DNA of 64,000 nt from contig NZ_AUGQ01000002.1 in assembly GCF_000422745.1 (NCBI RefSeq), positions 124,001 to 188,000 on the forward strand, in the 5' to 3' direction. Position 1 is the first letter of the stretch; every line of letters starts with the position of its first letter. Both the position numbers and the translations under genes were made by a program. Under the pieces are notes generated by a model, which saw only the letters and a list, made by a program, of their open reading frames with translations, was not told the origin of the DNA and ran no database searches. Positions 26,066 to 35,142 of this stretch are shown piece after piece. The DNA comes from Microbacterium gubbeenense DSM 15944 (GTDB lineage Bacteria; Actinomycetota; Actinomycetes; Actinomycetales; Microbacteriaceae).

Positions 26066-26871
26066 CATCGAGCACGACAACGACGACAGGGGCGGAGCGC
26101 CAGCTCACGCCCCTGTTGTCGCGCACGTGGGCGAAGATCGCGGGCGGATTCCTCGTTCCGCTCGTGATCCTCGCCGCCTGGCAGTTCGTCACCGCCACGG
26201 GCATCGTGCCGCCGTACCAACTGCCCGGTCCGTGGGAGGTCGTCCAGGCGGGCTCAGAGCTCGTCGAGCGCGGCGAGCTCTGGCTGCACATCGCGATCTC
26301 GGTGCAGCGCGTCGTCATCGGCTTCGCCGTCGGATCCCTCGTCGCGCTCGCGTTCGCGGGCGTCGTCGGGCTGTCGCGCGTGGGCGGGATCCTGTTCGCC
26401 CCGACGCTCGTCGCGCTGCGCGCCGTGCCGTCGCTCGCGTGGGTGCCGCTGCTGATCCTCTGGATGCAGGTGGGTGAGGAATCGAAGATCACGCTCGTCG
26501 CGATCGGTGCGTTCTTCCCCGTGTACACGACGGTCGCCGACGCGCTGCGCCACGTGAACCCGCAGCTCGTCGAGGCCGGCCGCTCGTTCGGCCTGCGCGG
26601 CTGGTCGCTGTTCCGCACGGTGCAGCTGCCCGCCGTGGTGCCGTCCGTCGTGTCGGGTCTGCGCCTCGCGCTCGCCCAGGCATGGCTGTTCCTCGTCGCC
26701 GCCGAGCTGCTCGGCGCGTCGATGGGACTCGGCTGGATGCTCAACGACTCGCAGCAGACGGGCCGGGTCGACCGGATCCTGCTCGCCATCGTGCTGCTCG
26801 CGCTGCTCGGCACGATCTCGAACGCGATCCTCGTGCTGTTCGAGAAGGCTGTTCTGAAGAGGTGGATGTGA
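26062..26871 (+). CDS. ABC importer permease (SsuC-like)
   Basis: A 269-residue BPD-type membrane permease with about six hydrophobic helices (first at VPLVILAAWQFVTATGIV). The EAA loop that meets the ATPase reads EAGRSFGLRGWSLFRTVQLP at about residues 170-190. Start ATG overlaps the binding-protein stop (ATGA); its own stop TGA shares one base with the ATG of the following acyl-CoA synthetase gene. Assembles with the preceding two subunits. Confidence 0.9.
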   Translation: MTSSTTTTTGAERQLTPLLSRTWAKIAGGFLVPLVILAAWQFVTATGIVPPYQLPGPWEVVQAGSELVERGELWLHIAISVQRVVIGFAVGSLVALAFAGVVGLSRVGGILFAPTLVALRAVPSLAWVPLLILWMQVGEESKITLVAIGAFFPVYTTVADALRHVNPQLVEAGRSFGLRGWSLFRTVQLPAVVPSVVSGLRLALAQAWLFLVAAELLGASMGLGWMLNDSQQTGRVDRILLAIVLLALLGTISNAILVLFEKAVLKRWM

Positions 26872-28820
26872 TGGACGAGCTCCGTCTGAGCGAGACGCGC
26901 TCCTTCCCCGCGCCGCCCGAGTTCGCCGCGCAGGCGAACGTCGACGCGTCGATCTACGAGACGGCGAACGCGGATCCGGCGGCGTTCTGGGAGGCGGCCG
27001 CGCGCCGGCTCGACTGGACCGAGCCGTGGCACACGGCGCACACGTGGGACGCCACCACCCCCGCGGCCGAATGGTTCGTGGGCGGCAGGCTCAACGTGGC
27101 TTACAACTGCGTCGACCGCCACGTCGAGGCCGGCCGCGGCGACAAGGTCGCGCTCTACTTCGAGGGCGAGCCGGGCGACCGCGAGGCCGTTACCTACGCC
27201 GACCTGCAGCGGCGCGTCGCTCAGGCCGCGCACGGGCTCACCTCTCTCGGCATCGGCCCCGGCGACCGCGTCGTGATCTACCTGCCGGTGCTCGTCGAGA
27301 CGATCGTGATCACGCTCGCGTGCGCCCGGATCGGCGCCGTGCACTCGCTCGTCTTCGGCGGATTCTCGGCCGATGCCGTGCGCTTCCGTCTCGAGGACAC
27401 GGGCGCCAAGCTGCTCGTCACGACGGACGGCCAGAACCGCCGCGGAACGGCCATCGAGGTGAAGTCGGCCGCCGACGAGGCTGCCCGCGATCTGCCGGAA
27501 CTCGAGCACGTGCTCGTCGTCAAGCGCACGGGCCAGGACGTGCCGTGGACCGAGGGACGCGACGTGTGGTGGCAGGACGTCGTCGAGACCCAGCAGACGA
27601 CGCACGAGCCCGAATCGTTCGACTCCGAGCACCCTCTGTTCATCATCTACACCTCCGGTACGACCGGAAAGCCGAAGGGCCTCGTGCACACCTCGGGCGG
27701 CTACCTCACCCACGCGAGCTGGGCGCACTGGGCGCACTTCGACGCCAAGCCCGACGACGTGCACTGGTGCACCGCCGACCTCGCGTGGGTCACAGCGCAC
27801 ACCTACGAGATCTACGGGCCGCTCTCGAACGGGCTGACGCAGGTCATCTACGAGGGCACTCCCGACGCGCCGCACCAGACGCGCCACCTCGAGATCATCG
27901 AGCGGTACGGCGTCACGGTCTATTACACGGCCCCGACGCTGATCCGCACGTTCATGACGTGGTTCGGGTCGTCGCTGCCGACCGGGTTCGATCTCTCGAC
28001 GATCCGCCTGCTGGGTACGGTCGGCGAGGCCATCAACCCCGAGGCGTGGGTGTGGTTCCGCCGCAACTTCGGCCGCGACGAGACCCCCGTGGTCGACACG
28101 TGGTGGCAGTCCGAGACGGGCGCCGCGATGATCGCGCCGCTTCCCGGCGTCACGACGCTGAAGCCCGGATCCGCAACCGTCGCCCTCCCCGGCATCGACG
28201 TGGCCGTCGTCGACGAGGCGGGGGATCCGGTGGCCCCGGGCCGCGCGGGAACGCTCGTCGTGCGCCGCCCCTGGCCGGGCATGGCCCGCACCGTGTGGCG
28301 CGACCCTGAGCGCTACCGCACCTCGTACTGGGCTCCGTACGCCGACCGCGGTTACTACGTCGCCGGTGACGGCGCGACGATCGACGCCGACGGCTGCATC
28401 TGGATCCTCGGGCGCCTTGACGACGTCCTGAACGTCTCGGGACACCGCCTCTCGACGATCGAGATCGAGTCGGCGCTCGTCGCGCACGACGCGGTCGGCG
28501 AGGCCGGCGTGACGGGCGTCGCGGATCCGATCACGGGGCAGGCCGTTGCCGCATTCGTGACCAACGGATCCGCGGGACCCGCCTCGTACGACGCGCTGCG
28601 CCGCCTGGTGGCGCACGACATCGGCCCGATCGCGAAGCCGAAGTACGTCATTCGCGTTCCGGAGCTTCCCAAGACCCGTTCGGGCAAGATCCTGCGACGG
28701 CTGCTCGCGCAGCTGTGGCAGGGCGATACGCTCGGCGATATCACGAGCCTGCAGAACCCCTGGGCCGTCGACGGCGTGCGCGAAGCCGTGCGCCTGGCCC
28801 GCGAGAAGGAGACCACATGA
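26871..28820 (+). CDS. Second acetyl-CoA synthetase-like (AMP-forming) enzyme
   Basis: A 649-residue AMP-forming acyl-CoA synthetase, clearly paralogous to the acs at 10 kb. It keeps [11 protein letters not shown] (~260-270), the double Trp of VDTWWQSETG, and the C-terminal PKTRSGKI with Lys ~606. The acetate-pocket segment reads AWVTAHTY, where the other Acs has GWVTGHSY (Gly to Ala), which may shift chain-length preference slightly. ATG 26871 has AGAGG eight bases upstream. It sits between an SsuABC-type importer and metY. I infer acetate or propionate as substrate, possibly recapturing acetate released by MetY. Confidence 0.88.
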   Translation: MDELRLSETRSFPAPPEFAAQANVDASIYETANADPAAFWEAAARRLDWTEPWHTAHTWDATTPAAEWFVGGRLNVAYNCVDRHVEAGRGDKVALYFEGEPGDREAVTYADLQRRVAQAAHGLTSLGIGPGDRVVIYLPVLVETIVITLACARIGAVHSLVFGGFSADAVRFRLEDTGAKLLVTTDGQNRRGTAIEVKSAADEAARDLPELEHVLVVKRTGQDVPWTEGRDVWWQDVVETQQTTHEPESFDSEHPLFIIYTSGTTGKPKGLVHTSGGYLTHASWAHWAHFDAKPDDVHWCTADLAWVTAHTYEIYGPLSNGLTQVIYEGTPDAPHQTRHLEIIERYGVTVYYTAPTLIRTFMTWFGSSLPTGFDLSTIRLLGTVGEAINPEAWVWFRRNFGRDETPVVDTWWQSETGAAMIAPLPGVTTLKPGSATVALPGIDVAVVDEAGDPVAPGRAGTLVVRRPWPGMARTVWRDPERYRTSYWAPYADRGYYVAGDGATIDADGCIWILGRLDDVLNVSGHRLSTIEIESALVAHDAVGEAGVTGVADPITGQAVAAFVTNGSAGPASYDALRRLVAHDIGPIAKPKYVIRVPELPKTRSGKILRRLLAQLWQGDTLGDITSLQNPWAVDGVREAVRLAREKETT

Positions 28821-30151
28821 GCGAGCACAAGTTCGGCTTCCGCACGCGTGCGCTGCACGCCGGCGGCACCCCCGACGCGACCACCGGCGCACGCGCCGTG
28901 CCGATCTACCAGTCGACATCGTTCGTCTTCGACGACGCGAAGGATGCGGCCAACCTTTTCGCGTTGCAGAAGTACGGCAACATCTACTCGCGCATCGGCA
29001 ACCCGACCGTCGCCGCGTTCGAGGAGCGCGTCGCGTCGCTCGAAGGCGGAATCGGCGCCGTCGCCACGGCGAGCGGCATGGCGGCCGAGTACATCACATT
29101 CTCTGCGCTCGTCGGATCCGGCGACCACATCGTCTCCTCGTCGCAGCTGTACGGCGGCACCGTGACGCTTCTCGACGTGACGCTGCGCCGCATGGGCATC
29201 GAGACGACGTTCGTGTCGAGCGACGACCCCGAAGACTTCCGCAAGGCGATCCGCCCCAACACGAAGGTCGTCTACGCCGAGGTCATCAGCAATCCGGGCG
29301 GCGAGGTCTCCGACCTCGAGGGCCTGTCGAAGGTCGCCCACGATGCGGGCGTGCCGCTCGTCGTCGACTCGACGCTCGCGAGCCCCTACCTGCTGCGCCC
29401 GATCGAGCACGGCGCCGACATCGTGATCCACTCGGCGACGAAGTTCATCGGCGGCCACGGCACCACGCTCGGCGGCGTCGTTGTCGAGGCCGGCACGTTC
29501 GACTGGGGCAACGGCAACTTCCCGACGATGACCGAGCCGGTGAAGTCGTACGGCAACATCCGCTGGTGGGACAACTTCGGCGAGTACGGGTTCCTCACCA
29601 AGCTGCGCAGCGAGCAGCTGCGCGACATCGGCCCCTCGCTCAGCGCGCAGTCGGCGTTCACCCTCTTGCAGGGCGTCGAGACGCTTCCGCAGCGCATGGA
29701 CGCGCACGTCGCGAACGCGCGCGTGGTCGCCGAGTGGCTCGCTGCGGATCCGCGCGTGTCGTTCGTGACCTGGTCGGGTCTCGACGAGCACCCGCACTTC
29801 GAGCGCGCGCAGAAATACTTCCCGCTCGGTCCGGGATCCGTGTTCGCATTCGGCGCACGCCCGTCGGGGACGTTCGACTCCGACGAGGAGCGGCTCGTGG
29901 CGGCGCGGGCGACCGGTGAGAAGCTCATCGAATCGCTGCAGCTCGCGAGCCACCTCGCGAACGTCGGCGACGCCCGCACGCTCGTGCTGCACCCCGCGAC
30001 CACGACGCACCAGCAGCTCTCCCCCGAGCAGCTGGAGGCGGCGGGCGTGCCGGCCGACCTGATCCGCATCTCGGTCGGCCTCGAGGATGCGGAAGACATC
30101 ATCTGGGACCTCGATCAGGCCCTCACGATCGCGACAGGGGAATCCCGATGA
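28817..30151 (+). CDS. metY: O-acetylhomoserine sulfhydrylase (aminocarboxypropyltransferase)
   Basis: A 444-residue PLP enzyme of the Cys/Met metabolism family that makes homocysteine (or methionine) from O-acetylhomoserine and sulfide (or methanethiol), releasing acetate. PLP Lys lies in HSATKFIGGHG (about residue 211); YSRIGNPT, ASGMAAEY and the long NIRWWDNFGEYGF insertion are typical of MetY rather than MetB/MetC. The start overlaps the acs2 stop (ATGA), and a GGAG stands upstream. Its place beside a sulfonate-type importer supports sulfur assimilation. Confidence 0.94.
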   Translation: MSEHKFGFRTRALHAGGTPDATTGARAVPIYQSTSFVFDDAKDAANLFALQKYGNIYSRIGNPTVAAFEERVASLEGGIGAVATASGMAAEYITFSALVGSGDHIVSSSQLYGGTVTLLDVTLRRMGIETTFVSSDDPEDFRKAIRPNTKVVYAEVISNPGGEVSDLEGLSKVAHDAGVPLVVDSTLASPYLLRPIEHGADIVIHSATKFIGGHGTTLGGVVVEAGTFDWGNGNFPTMTEPVKSYGNIRWWDNFGEYGFLTKLRSEQLRDIGPSLSAQSAFTLLQGVETLPQRMDAHVANARVVAEWLAADPRVSFVTWSGLDEHPHFERAQKYFPLGPGSVFAFGARPSGTFDSDEERLVAARATGEKLIESLQLASHLANVGDARTLVLHPATTTHQQLSPEQLEAAGVPADLIRISVGLEDAEDIIWDLDQALTIATGESR

Positions 30152-30197
30152 GCGCTTCGACGTTGCAGTCAGCACCGATTCAGTCTGGAGGCGTCCG

Positions 30198-30779
30198 ATG
30201 ACCGACGCATGCGAGTTCACTCCCCCGGCGGATGCCTGCGCGCTGCCCGGCACATCTCCCGCCGCCATTTCCGATGTCGACCCCGCGCACGAGGGTCGCA
30301 GCTGGCAGGGACCGGGCGCCGGCGCGCGCCTCGGGATCCTGCGCCGCGCCAAGTCGATCGCAATCGTGGGCGCCTCGAACAACCCCGCTCGCGCGAGCTA
30401 CTTCGTCGGCACCTACCTGCTGTCGAGCTCGCCGTACGACGTGTACTTTGTGAACCCGCGCGAGACGACGATCCTCGGCGAGCCGGCGTACGCGTCGATC
30501 GCCGACCTTCCGGTCGTTCCCGACATCGTTGACGTATTCCGCAAGAACGACGACCTGCCGGGCGTCGCCCGCGAAGCCGTCGAGGCGGGCGCGAAGTCCC
30601 TGTGGCTGCAGCTCGGATCGTGGAACGAGGAGGCGGCGTCGATCGCAGAATCGGCCGGGCTCGACGTGGTCATGGACCGGTGCGTGAAGATCGAGCACGC
30701 CCGTTTCCACGGCGGCCTGCACCTCGCCGGCTTCGACACCGGTGTCATCTCCTCGAAGCGCCAGGTCGTTTCGCGGTAG
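30198..30779 (+). CDS. CoA-binding (Rossmann) domain protein
   Basis: A 193-residue protein with a CoA_binding_2 (YccU-like) fold: KSIAIVGASNNPARASYFVGTYL is the nucleotide-binding loop, then VYFVNPRETTILGEPAYASIADLP, VDVFRKNDDLPGVAREAVEAGAKSLWLQLG and VVMDRCVKIEHARF. The first ~45 residues are an extra disordered-looking segment. GGAGG precedes the ATG. It is the last gene of the sulfur operon, 46 bp after metY, and ends at a terminator. The family is often linked to metY; biochemical role unknown. Confidence 0.85.
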   Translation: MTDACEFTPPADACALPGTSPAAISDVDPAHEGRSWQGPGAGARLGILRRAKSIAIVGASNNPARASYFVGTYLLSSSPYDVYFVNPRETTILGEPAYASIADLPVVPDIVDVFRKNDDLPGVAREAVEAGAKSLWLQLGSWNEEAASIAESAGLDVVMDRCVKIEHARFHGGLHLAGFDTGVISSKRQVVSR

Positions 30780-30792
30780 AGCTTGTTCGTCG

Positions 30793-30818
30793 AGAGGGCC
30801 CGCTTCGGCGGGCCCTCT
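30793..30818 (+). terminator. Intrinsic terminator of the sulfur operon
   Basis: Perfect 11-bp stem AGAGGGCCCGC / GCGGGCCCTCT with a TTCG tetraloop, 13 bases after the CoA-binding protein gene. The TTCG loop and GC-rich stem make it very stable although the T-tract is short. Confidence 0.85.
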
Positions 30819-31014
30819 TCGCGTGTCCCCGGCATCGCCCGCCGCGGAGATGAGCCACAATTGCGGAGGATCAGCGCGATTCGGTCCGCGCGAACGGCTC
30901 ATTTCCTTCGTTACGGATCGGAGTGGCGCGTGATGCTCCACGCACACCCTGGCAGGATGTGAGCCTCAGAGGTAAACTCACCACAGTTTGATCCTATAAG
31001 CTCAAGGAGGCGAG
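30819..31014. promoter_or_regulatory. Intergenic region with promoter of the SatD-like gene
   Basis: No gene seen. A 7-bp dyad ATGAGCC (30850-30856) / GGCTCAT (30896-30902) with internal CGCG pairing could form a ~53-nt stem-loop. Nearer the gene, AAACTCACCACAGTTT (30974-30989) is a five-base dyad, followed by TATAAG-like sequence and AAGGAGG six bases before the ATG; this could be an operator plus -10 region. Confidence 0.35.
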
Positions 31015-31587
31015 ATGTTCGTCATCACCGCGGACCAGCACGACAGCCGTACGTCCGAGGATCTCGTGCCCGACGCGCTCGACGAGATCGCGCGCCTCGC
31101 CGGATCCGCGCTGCTCCTGCCGCCCGAGCGCACGGCGGGCGACGAGGTTCAGGCCCTCATCCGCGACGCTGACGCCGCGCTGACGGTGGCCCTCGCGCTC
31201 ACCCGCACCGAGCAGTGGAGCGTCGGCGTCGGCATCGGGCGGGTCGAGGATCCGCTTCCCGACAACGTGCGGGCGGCCCGCGGATCCGCCTTCCTCGCTG
31301 CCCGCGACGCCGTCGACGCCGCGAAAAAGGCGCCGACGCGAATCGCCGTGTCAGATCCGGATGCCGAGGCGCTCGTACGACTGCTCATCGAGCTGCGGGA
31401 TCGGCGAAGCGACGAGGGCTGGGAGGCGTACGATCTGCTCGCCCGGGGCAAGACGCAGCGCGAGGCCGCCGGCGAGCTCGGTATCAGCGAGGGCGCCGTG
31501 AGTCGGCGCGTGTCTGCCGGCGGCATTCGCGCGGAAGAGGCGGCGTTCCCGGCTCTCGCGAAGGTACTCGAGCGCGCGTCGGCCTAG
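31015..31587 (+). CDS. SatD-family-like protein with C-terminal helix-turn-helix
   Basis: A 190-residue protein. Residues 1-110 resemble SatD: a MFVITADQHDSR start (compare VIxGDxxxSR), TAGDEVQALIRDA in the middle (GDExQ motif, reminiscent of the GGDEF cyclase core), WSVGVGIGRVE, and GSAFLAARDAV. Residues ~140-175 form a clear HTH (GKTQREAAGELGISEGAVSRRV). Such a joining of a nucleotide-cyclase-like fold and HTH suggests a ligand-sensing regulator, but the function is not established. Strong AAGGAGG upstream. The stop codon TAG coincides with the first bases of a palindromic element. Confidence 0.65.
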   Translation: MFVITADQHDSRTSEDLVPDALDEIARLAGSALLLPPERTAGDEVQALIRDADAALTVALALTRTEQWSVGVGIGRVEDPLPDNVRAARGSAFLAARDAVDAAKKAPTRIAVSDPDAEALVRLLIELRDRRSDEGWEAYDLLARGKTQREAAGELGISEGAVSRRVSAGGIRAEEAAFPALAKVLERASA

Positions 31588-31748
31588 GGCGTGTCTCCCT
31601 ATTTGAGCCGCAGCGAGCATGGGCGCGAGTGCGTCGCTCGCGAGGCGGAGGAGCGAGGCGATGCTTCGCATCGTCGACCGACGACAACGACGTCGAGGGG
31701 CGTGCTCGCGCCCAGCGCAGTATGCGACGAATAGGGCGACACGGCCTA
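31585..31748. repeat. 164-bp palindromic, MITE-like element
   Basis: Terminal inverted repeats of 21 bp (31585-31605 and 31728-31748) match at 18 positions; both read TAGGnCGTGTCnCCCTATT from the outside inwards. Inner parts also pair: TGGGCGCGAG near both ends, and GCGATGC-TTC-GCATCGT at the centre (31659-31676), so the whole element could fold into one long hairpin. No open reading frame of its own. It begins at the stop codon of the SatD-like gene. No clear target duplication is visible. Best read as a non-autonomous mobile element or REP-like repeat; other genomic copies are needed to confirm. Confidence 0.55.
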
Positions 31749-31784
31749 ACAAGCGATGTCGGGGGTCCGTGACACACTGACGAT

Positions 31785-32366
31785 ATGGTCATTTTCGGCG
31801 CGCTCACCGAGCTCATCTTCGGATCCGCGCTCGTCGCGGTGTTCGCCGCCACTCTGATCCTCGTGCTGATCGATCGTCGGCGCCCGAGCACCGCGCCGCT
31901 GCTCGCGGCGGCGATCCTCGTGATCCTGTCCTTGTTGGCGGTCGCGACGGTGCCGGCCGCGCCGTCGCTCCCCTTCACGATCGCCCTCGCCGTGCTCGGC
32001 ACGGCTCTCGCGACGCTCGGCGGCGACCCCGTCGCACGGCGGGTGCTGACGCTCGCGTCGAACAGCATGGTGCGCGAGGGACCGAACGGCGGCATTCTGC
32101 TGCGCACCCCGATCATGACGACCGAGCCCGCGCCCGAGGTCATGCGCGGCGGCGTGACGATCGGCTATCTCGAACGCGCCGGCGCCGCACTCTCGATCAT
32201 CGTCGGCTACCCCGAGGCCATCGCCGTCGTCGTGGCCATCAAGGGCATCGCCCGGTTCACCGAGCTCGGAACCCCCGAGGCGCGCGAGCGCTTCATCATC
32301 GGCACTCTCGCAAGCCTCGGATGGGCGTGCGTCGTCGCCGCCACGGTTCGGATCGCTCTGGGGTGA
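31785..32366 (+). CDS. Conserved membrane protein, unknown function
   Basis: A 193-residue integral membrane protein. Two or three hydrophobic helices occupy residues 1-80 (LIFGSALVAVFAATLILVLI; LLAAAILVILSLLAVATV), followed by a soluble stretch with EGPNGGILLRTPIM, then GYLERAGAALSIIVGYPEAIAVVVAIKGIARF and a last helix. The GYLER...E-A-I-A...K-G-I-A-R-F block looks like a conserved functional segment, possibly a coupling or cyclic-nucleotide-type membrane partner, but I do not recognise the family. It may be the functional partner of the SatD-like gene upstream, now split from it by the palindromic element. Confidence 0.75.
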   Translation: MVIFGALTELIFGSALVAVFAATLILVLIDRRRPSTAPLLAAAILVILSLLAVATVPAAPSLPFTIALAVLGTALATLGGDPVARRVLTLASNSMVREGPNGGILLRTPIMTTEPAPEVMRGGVTIGYLERAGAALSIIVGYPEAIAVVVAIKGIARFTELGTPEARERFIIGTLASLGWACVVAATVRIALG

Positions 32367-32412
32367 CCGCGCGTTGCCACGACCCGTGCCCGAGTCCGGA
32401 TACGCTCGCCGC

Positions 32413-33273
32413 ATGCCCTTCACCGGTGTCAGCGCGTTTCCTCTCACCCCGTTCGTCGACGATCGCGTCGACGAGAATGCGTATGCGGCCTTCATCCGCC
32501 GCATCGCCGGATCCGAGGTGAACTCGATCACGGCACTCGGATCGACCGGATCATACGCATACCTCTCCCGCGCGGAGCGCGCCCTTGTCAGCCGTGTCGC
32601 GGTCGAGAACTCCGGCACGACGCCCGTGTTCGTCGGCATCGGCTCCACGCGCACACGCCACGTCATCGAGCACGCGGCCGACGCCGCTGATGCCGGCGCC
32701 GAGGGCCTGCTGCTCGCCCCGGTGTCGTATCAGCCGCTCAGCGACGAGGAGGTCTATGGCCTGTTCCGCGATGTCGCGTCGAGCACCGACCTGCCGATCG
32801 TGGTCTACGACAACCCGCGCACGACGGGCTATGCGTTCACTCCCGCGATGTATGCGCGGGTCGCCGAGCTGCGAGGCGTCTCATCGATCAAGATCCCCGG
32901 CGTTCCGGCGGATCCTGCCGCCGCTCGCGCGCACGTCGACCGGATCCGCGCGGTCGTGCCCGAGACCGTCTCGATCTGTGTGTCGGGCGATGCCTTCGCG
33001 ACAGCCGGAAAGGCCGCGGGGTGCGATGGGTGGTACTCGGTTCTCGCGGGCACGCTACCCGATCCCGCGCTCCGGGCGTGGGAGACAGGCGATGATGCAC
33101 GCCTCAGGCCGCTATGGGATCTGTTCGCCGACGCGGGCGGCGGGCTGCGCGTCATGGCAGCGATCGCGGAGCACCTCGGCTGGGTCGAGAGCAACTGCCT
33201 CCCCCACCCCCTCAACGGTCTGACGGAGGACCAGCGAGCCCGGCTCGCGCAGATCCTCCCGGCCATCGCGTAA
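32413..33273 (+). CDS. DapA-family (dihydrodipicolinate synthase-like) aldolase/lyase
   Basis: A 286-residue class I aldolase of the DapA/NanA superfamily. Key features: GSTGSYAYLS near residue 42 (pyruvate-carboxylate loop, GSTGE in DapA), the catalytic Tyr in VVYDNPRTTG and the Schiff-base Lys in SSIKIPG. Replacement of the usual E after GSTG and the relaxed C-terminal half argue against it being the biosynthetic DapA; a catabolic keto-acid lyase is more likely. ATG 32413 gives the expected N-terminus FTGVSAFPLTPF. Followed by 105 bp without a gene, then galE convergent. Confidence 0.85.
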   Translation: MPFTGVSAFPLTPFVDDRVDENAYAAFIRRIAGSEVNSITALGSTGSYAYLSRAERALVSRVAVENSGTTPVFVGIGSTRTRHVIEHAADAADAGAEGLLLAPVSYQPLSDEEVYGLFRDVASSTDLPIVVYDNPRTTGYAFTPAMYARVAELRGVSSIKIPGVPADPAAARAHVDRIRAVVPETVSICVSGDAFATAGKAAGCDGWYSVLAGTLPDPALRAWETGDDARLRPLWDLFADAGGGLRVMAAIAEHLGWVESNCLPHPLNGLTEDQRARLAQILPAIA

Positions 33274-33378
33274 CACGGCGGTCCTTCGGAAGGAGTCGGC
33301 TTACACCTGGCGCAGGCGCACGGTGCGCCGCGTCATGAGGATTGATCGCGTCGTGTTGGTGGATACGGCGGGATGCGG

Positions 33379-34398
<1,020 letters not shown>

Positions 34399-34407
34399 GT
34401 TTCCAGC

Positions 34408-35070
34408 TTAACGGGGCGCGAGCACTCCGCCCGACTCATCGAGGTAGCAGGCGCCGCACAATGACTCATAGGTGACGAAGTGCTCGCTGCTCACCGTCGC
34501 GGCGGCCGCATCGATCGCGACCTGATCGCCCGAGAACACGAAGTCGCCGCCGATCTTCCGCGCGTTGAACAGCGCCTTCCGTCCGCAGCGGCAGATCGTC
34601 TTGAGCTCTTCGAGCGAGTGCGCCACCTCGAGCAGGCGCGCGGATCCCGGAAACGCCTCCGTCTGGAAGTCGGTGCGGATCCCGTACGCCATCACGGGGA
34701 TGCCGTCCTCGACGGCGATGCGGAACACCTCATCGACCTGATCGCGCGTGAGGAACTGCGCCTCGTCGATCAGCAGACAGGAGACATCGGGACGCGTGTC
34801 GTCCGAGAACAGCGCGTCGTCCTCCAGGCGCCGACGCCGCGTTCTCTCCGCGTCGAAGAGGTCGCGCACGCTCGCATCGGGAGCGATGAGGAAGTCGGCC
34901 TGGCGCGTCATGCCGAGGCGCGAGGAGATCTCCCCCGCACCCTTCGTGTCGATCGCGGGCTTCGCGAGGAGGACGGACTGGCCGCGCTCCTCGTAGTTGT
35001 AGGCGGCCTGCAGCAGCGCGGTCGACTTGCCCGAGTTCATCGCGCCGTAGCGGAAATACAGTTTGGCCAC
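34408..35070 (-). CDS. tdk: Thymidine kinase
   Basis: Salvage kinase that phosphorylates thymidine with ATP. The 220-residue protein has the P-loop GAMNSGKST at residues 9-17, the DEAQFL Walker B/catalytic Glu motif, and a zinc site built from CRCG and CGACYLDE. The TK1-type lasso region MAYGIRTDFQTEAFPGS is intact. A clear, single ATG start. It is followed by galE on the same strand. Confidence 0.96.
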   Translation of the reverse strand: MAKLYFRYGAMNSGKSTALLQAAYNYEERGQSVLLAKPAIDTKGAGEISSRLGMTRQADFLIAPDASVRDLFDAERTRRRRLEDDALFSDDTRPDVSCLLIDEAQFLTRDQVDEVFRIAVEDGIPVMAYGIRTDFQTEAFPGSARLLEVAHSLEELKTICRCGRKALFNARKIGGDFVFSGDQVAIDAAAATVSSEHFVTYESLCGACYLDESGGVLAPR

Positions 35071-35093
35071 CGAACCACCTTAATTCGTGCCGA

Positions 35094-35133
35094 CGCGACG
35101 ATGCCGCCAGGAGATCCCGGCGGCATCGTCGCG
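35094..35133 (-). terminator. Terminator hairpin 3' of mqo
   Basis: Perfect 15-bp arms CGCGACGATGCCGCC / GGCGGCATCGTCGCG with a 10-nt loop, ten bases after the mqo stop on the minus strand and just upstream of tdk. Very stable; T-tract poor, so possibly Rho-assisted. Confidence 0.75.
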
Positions 35134-35142
35134 AGCGCGTTC

